From Daldinia sp. FL1419 (lineage: Eukaryota > Ascomycota > Sordariomycetes > Xylariales > Hypoxylaceae), in assembly GCA_025201765.1 (NCBI GenBank), contig MU623458.1, forward strand, positions 53,347 through 117,346: DNA of 64,000 bases. The letters run 5' to 3'. The notes under the pieces are model-generated. The model saw nothing but the letters and a program-made list of their open reading frames with translations, had not been told where the DNA came from and made no database searches. The first letter of the stretch is position 1; the number at the start of each line of letters is the position of its first letter. Made by a program: the position numbers and the translations under genes. Positions 60,115 to 64,000 of the stretch are shown piece by piece.

Positions 60115-62482
60115 TCAGTTGAGCGAGTCTAGGTCGGGATCGTGGCGTCGCATGCGAGGGTGATGAGTGGGACTCTCTATGATGTACGGGTCCTTGTTCT
60201 CATGGCCCGAGTGGCCTCGCGAACTGATCTCAGTAGCGGCATTCATAGCACTGTCGTTGTCTACCAGCTCGACGGCGCCCTTCTGACTGTTAGTCTCAAA
60301 ACGGCTTGGCATAACCTTCCCGGCGATACGTTTCATCCAGTTAGGGATATCTCTGGATCCCAGGCCCCAGTTGTAAACCTCTTTCTCGTGCCAGTTCGAC
60401 GGAGTGATCCTGCCTCGGCTTGCCCATACGACAAAGAAGATCATCGAGTTGAGAACGATGTAGACCATCATGCCCCTTTAGTGCTGGTTAGCCTATACTA
60501 ATTTATTTGGCACAATAAACTTACGCAATTAGGCCGTAGGCAACGCTGAAGCTGAAGGGCATGAATGCCAAGGTGACAAATGACGGGACCGCATCGCCGA
60601 TATAAGCCCAGTTGATATTGATGACTTGACGGATCATTAGGCAACCGACCTGGAAAGATTATTTATTAGTGACTTGAATTCGCTGTAGCATCTATAAGCA
60701 AACCTACCAAAACCAAGGTCGATCCAGTAGCCCAGGGAGGGACAGAGGCAAGGATCGGAGCGAAGAAGAGGCAGAGGAGGAAACAAACGCCAGATGAAAT
60801 TGCGGTGAGTCCAGTTCGACCACCTTCTGCAATTCCTGCACCGCTCTCGATGAAAGCAGTAGACGGCGACAGGCCGAAGAGGGAGCCGACTGAAATCATG
60901 ATTGCGTCAACAGAATACGCAAGGGTCGAACGGGGGAAGTCGCCATCCTCTCCCACAACACCACAGAACTTGGCCATCGAATATAGTGTCGCAGTACAGT
61001 CGATAATGTCGACATAGAGGAAGGTAATAAGCGCCATGCCAAATTGGCTTCCGGCGGTGCCTTCGAGACCCCAGTCCTGGGCGTTCAAGACCATCTTGAT
61101 CGGGTGGAACGCAACAACCTGTTTGAAAAACTGGAATCGATCCTCACCAGATTCCGTGTAAGGGAAGTAAGTGAAGGAAGTGTCGCGGCTAATAATTGTC
61201 AGTTGGATTTCATTCGATTAATTAAAAAGGGGGGGGGGATTCCACTTACGGCCAAGACATGATTGATACGATTCCAATGCCGATGATAATGGCACTCTTG
61301 ACCTTGAACGCCATTAAGAATGCAACGAAGATGCCGCCGATAAAAATTCCGATCCACATCTGTTATTAATTGTAAGCCGACGTCCAGTGTCATTATATGA
61401 TGGTTCTTACTCCAGGGTTTGCCATGATATGACTGGAACACTCGCCCTTCTCATCGAGATACTCAGCAGGGCATCCGCCGATAGTAAGAGGAGTAGAAAA
61501 TCCACCAGTAATAGCGCCGATACCTGCAGAATATGACAATCCAAGTTCGGTAAGGAACAAGCCAATGCCAACACCACAGGCTGTCTTGATGGTAGCTGGT
61601 ATCATACGAACCAACCAATGTCGCATTCCGGTGAGAGCTAGGAAGAGAAAAATCCAGCCTTCCACGAAGATGGCAGTAAGGGCGACTCTGTAGGGGATCA
61701 TGCCTGTGCCGTGCCAACCGACGACTTGGTAGGTAAAGTAGGCGTTAAGCCCCATGCCTGGTCTGGAAGCAGGTTAGAATAACACAATAACGTGCTTCTG
61801 TAAAATGGGGGTCGACATACCCAAGAGCAACAGGAAGGTTTGTAAGAAATCCAAAGACAATACTGGCAAGGCCAGAAAGGGCCGCGGTAGCTGTAATCAA
61901 GTCTCGCTTGAGAACTGTATAGAAATTAGCCTTCATACCAATTCATTGCATTGTTTATTTAGAGTTATCAAACACTTACGGGTCATGCAACTGTAATATT
62001 CAGGATCTCCAGGACAGCCAGGTTTACTTCCCGGTGGGCATTGGCAAGTGCCTCCAGAGTCTGCAAGAACGGCGGCCTTGTTTGGTTAGAAGCAGGTATT
62101 TAGAAGACAAATATCAAGTAAAACGTACATTGACAGCAACGATATAGGCCATAGTCGCAAAGGTAGTTAAGCCGGCACGAATCTCCCGGAAGAAGGTCGC
62201 GCCTTCAATGCTTTTTTCCTAAATATTGTTAGCATAGTGGCGCTTTCCCTATCTATTAGGGGCATTGTCTAGTGTGAACATGAAAGAACCGGATATCACT
62301 ATCAAGTAGATGGAACCTATCGCGCCAAACATCTCCTGGAGGAAGGTTAAAGACATAATCAAACTTACATGACCAGATCCATCTAGGCGAAAGACGCGAC
62401 CGAAGGTGGAGTGATTGATGCGATCTTCAAGGGTAGACATCGAAGTCATCACCCGATCGACAAATCCATAGAGATCTGGCAT
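60115..62482 (-). CDS. azgA: Purine permease of the AzgA family (NCS2/AzgA-like)
   Basis: AzgA proteins import adenine, hypoxanthine and guanine with H+ at the plasma membrane. The model is complement(60115..60475, 60525..60649, 60708..61188, 61250..61359, 61411..61762, 61821..61914, 61980..62076, 62129..62218, 62369..62482): nine exons, 607 aa, every phase consistent. Hydrophobic helices recur throughout (ATMAYIVAVNAAVLA, LSGLASIVFGFLTNLPVAL, FVEGWIFLFLALTGM, ICF-like segments near CFLLCLFFAPILASVP, FVTLAFMPFSFSVAYGLI). Conserved loops include PGMGLNAYFTYQVVG and GLSPSTAFIESGAGI, typical of AzgA. A Cys-rich loop (GGTCQCPPGSKPGCPGDPEY) lies between helices 1 and 2. The N-terminus is short and soluble, and the C-terminal tail is hydrophilic. 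One intron contains a run of C on the coding strand. Confidence 0.93.
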
Positions 62483-63872
62483 CTTGTCTCGATTAACCGA
62501 TAGAAAGTCGCGTTGATTAAGTAGAAGACACAGGAGATGGTTGGTTAGTATCTTAGTGAAAGAATGGAATTAAATTCCAATATGTCGAAGGAAAGGTAAA
62601 GACTGTGCAGTTAATAGAACTAGAAAGGAAAATGTAAGCTGTAAGTAGAACACGTTTGATCAAATATTTGACGTTATTTTTGATCAGAAAACGAGGCAAG
62701 TCCAGTGAAGATACGAAAAGAAGGCCTGGCAGGTCGTTGGAAGTTGTTGCAAGATGCGGCGGGCAAGATCAAATCGAGCGTCGCGCCGTATTGTGTGTGC
62801 CGACTCTGCAGGCTACCTCTGTGCTTAGGTAGGGCGTGCCCTCATTAGTTGTAGCAGCTGTGAAAAGAATGTTTCCTCTTGTGTTTGGAAAAGAATGATG
62901 GAAGGAAGAAAAAAAATAATCGGTTTGAGAAATGGGAAACTTGTGTAAAGTACAGCGTGGGAAGGCGACGAGGCAACTACGTGAATACTTAGGCAGGTAC
63001 GCTAGAATCGCACCCTGGAATTGTATTCTGCAATTGAGAGGGGCCCCATTGGCTAGAGACTTTTAAAGTTGACGCGTGACTACCTGAAGTTATGTATTGT
63101 TTGGAATTAGTAAATGAAAAGGAAAGAGCGTTGTGACTTCCCGTTGAGAACGGAAAGAAGGCAAGTTTAGGTGCAGGTCTGTATATGTACAGACAATCGT
63201 GCCTACCAGGTGTTCACTTTCGGCGGTACGTACATACATGTACCTGGTTACGACAAGTTCCAGTTGTAATAATAGAATAACCCGCTGCTACTACGTGAGT
63301 CAGGCCACTTCAGGTACGCTATCGATTTGCCATCTGATTATTTTTGCCTTGAATATTTCAGATGTTTTTCCCGGTGTTCTGGTGAAGCGTCGTTGAAAAG
63401 ATCCACTCTCCACCATCTGCCAGTCATCCCAACTGTAATATATTATCCGTAGGGATGCACCTAGGTAAGGCGAAAGGGGGCCTAATGTTCACCAATCGTC
63501 CGGTCTGAACCTCTTCTCGGTAGTTTTCCGTTAAAAGGTTACAGATGGTTACCTAGTGACCATGTTACCTTGAGAATCTACCTGTATTCTAGAGGCGAGG
63601 ACGATGTGTCTTCAATATTCACCGATTTGACACGCTCCTACGATAAACTTGGTGGCCACAAAACAAAATATCAATCCGAAGACCTTACTTCTAGCCCTCC
63701 TGTCAAGTTAACCGGCGACCACGTGTGTGAGGTTGTGGTATGAAATGAACTACATAGTCGTAGAATACGGTGCGTCCTTGTTACGTGTAGAACGTAGCAA
63801 TAGAAACATGGGAAGAAAAGAAAGACCAAATGACATACACAGCGTGGGAAACAAGCCCTTCAACCAGGTAGA

Positions 63873-63916
<44 letters not shown>

Positions 63917-64000
63917 CGGCGGAATAAAATTAGGAGGTAAAAGTAAAAAAAAAAAAAAAACAAAAAAAAACCCAAAAAAAAAAACAAGCAAACAAAAAAA
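62483..64000. other. Intergenic to window end, with long poly-T and poly-A runs
   Basis: AT-rich DNA with no supported gene. A T run of 39 (63875-63913) and an A run of 16 (63945-63960), then A-rich sequence, end the window. The right edge may be an assembly or contig end; I cannot tell. Confidence 0.5.
63875..63913. repeat. Poly-T run, 39 bases
   Basis: An uninterrupted T run followed 31 bases later by an uninterrupted A run (63945-63960). Such runs are prone to length errors in sequencing. Confidence 0.85.

Noticed and set aside
63875..64000. Telomere or retroelement tail at the window end
   Set aside because: No TTAGGG repeats and no coding element next to the poly-T/poly-A runs; more likely a homopolymer region or a low-quality contig end.
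1..64000. tRNA, rRNA genes or CRISPR arrays
   Set aside because: No T-loop and acceptor-stem pairings or regularly spaced repeats were found by eye; tRNAscan-SE would be the decisive test for tRNA genes.

Overview
This window is nuclear DNA of a filamentous ascomycete (Pezizomycotina). The evidence is intron structure (mostly 50-90 nt introns with GTAWGT-like donors, CTAAC/CTRAY branch points and YAG acceptors) and gene content such as a questin-oxidase-like DUF4243 protein, an AzgA purine permease, DUF3455 and a Ubl/Herp-like ER protein. A Sordariomycete is my guess, partly because TACCTAGGTA-type motifs are scattered through the intergenic DNA; I cannot place it further. I see no operons, bacteriophage, CRISPR or viral sequence.

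Layout, left to right. TFIIIC subunit tau95 (partial, -) runs off the left edge. It is followed by the PP2A B56 subunit Rts1 (+), mitochondrial phosphatidylserine decarboxylase Psd1 (-), a Ubl-domain ER-type membrane protein (+), V-ATPase catalytic subunit A (-), a questin-oxidase-like protein (-), a broken or misassembled Cys-rich hypothetical gene (+), the MATH/USP7-type deubiquitinase Ubp15 (-), a mitochondrial PDK-family kinase (+), septin Cdc12/AspC (-, with a one-base frameshift), U3 snoRNP protein Pwp2 (+), a BCS1-type AAA ATPase (+), the CORVET subunit Vps3 (-), Golgi protein CASP/Coy1 (+), a secreted DUF3455 protein (+), an unrecognised gene (+), a secreted beta-trefoil lectin (+), the deubiquitinase UCH37/UCHL5 (-) and an AzgA-type purine permease (-).

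The genes are mostly single-copy housekeeping functions. Ubiquitin-pathway proteins recur (Ubp15, UCH37, the Ubl/Herp-like protein). Three products are mitochondrial (Psd1, PDK, BCS1). Three belong to the endomembrane system (Vps3, CASP, V-ATPase A), and Vps3 and CASP are divergently transcribed from a shared 608-bp promoter. The 3' half contains two small secreted proteins. Intergenic gaps are long (up to about 3 kb) and AT-rich, with short tandem repeats, homopolymers and one MITE-like inverted-repeat element near 29.7-30.0 kb.

I found no convincing undescribed multi-gene system. The points most worth checking are the frameshift inside the septin G3 motif, the gene near 22.5-23.5 kb with an in-frame TAG, the 170-codon open frame fused in phase to the V-ATPase A start, a possible mitochondrial dual start on the questin-oxidase-like gene, a GC-AG intron in Ubp15, a start-stop uORF before BCS1, and the inverted-repeat element. 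Exon coordinates were worked out by hand from splice signals and reading-frame continuity. They are consistent in phase but not confirmed by transcripts.
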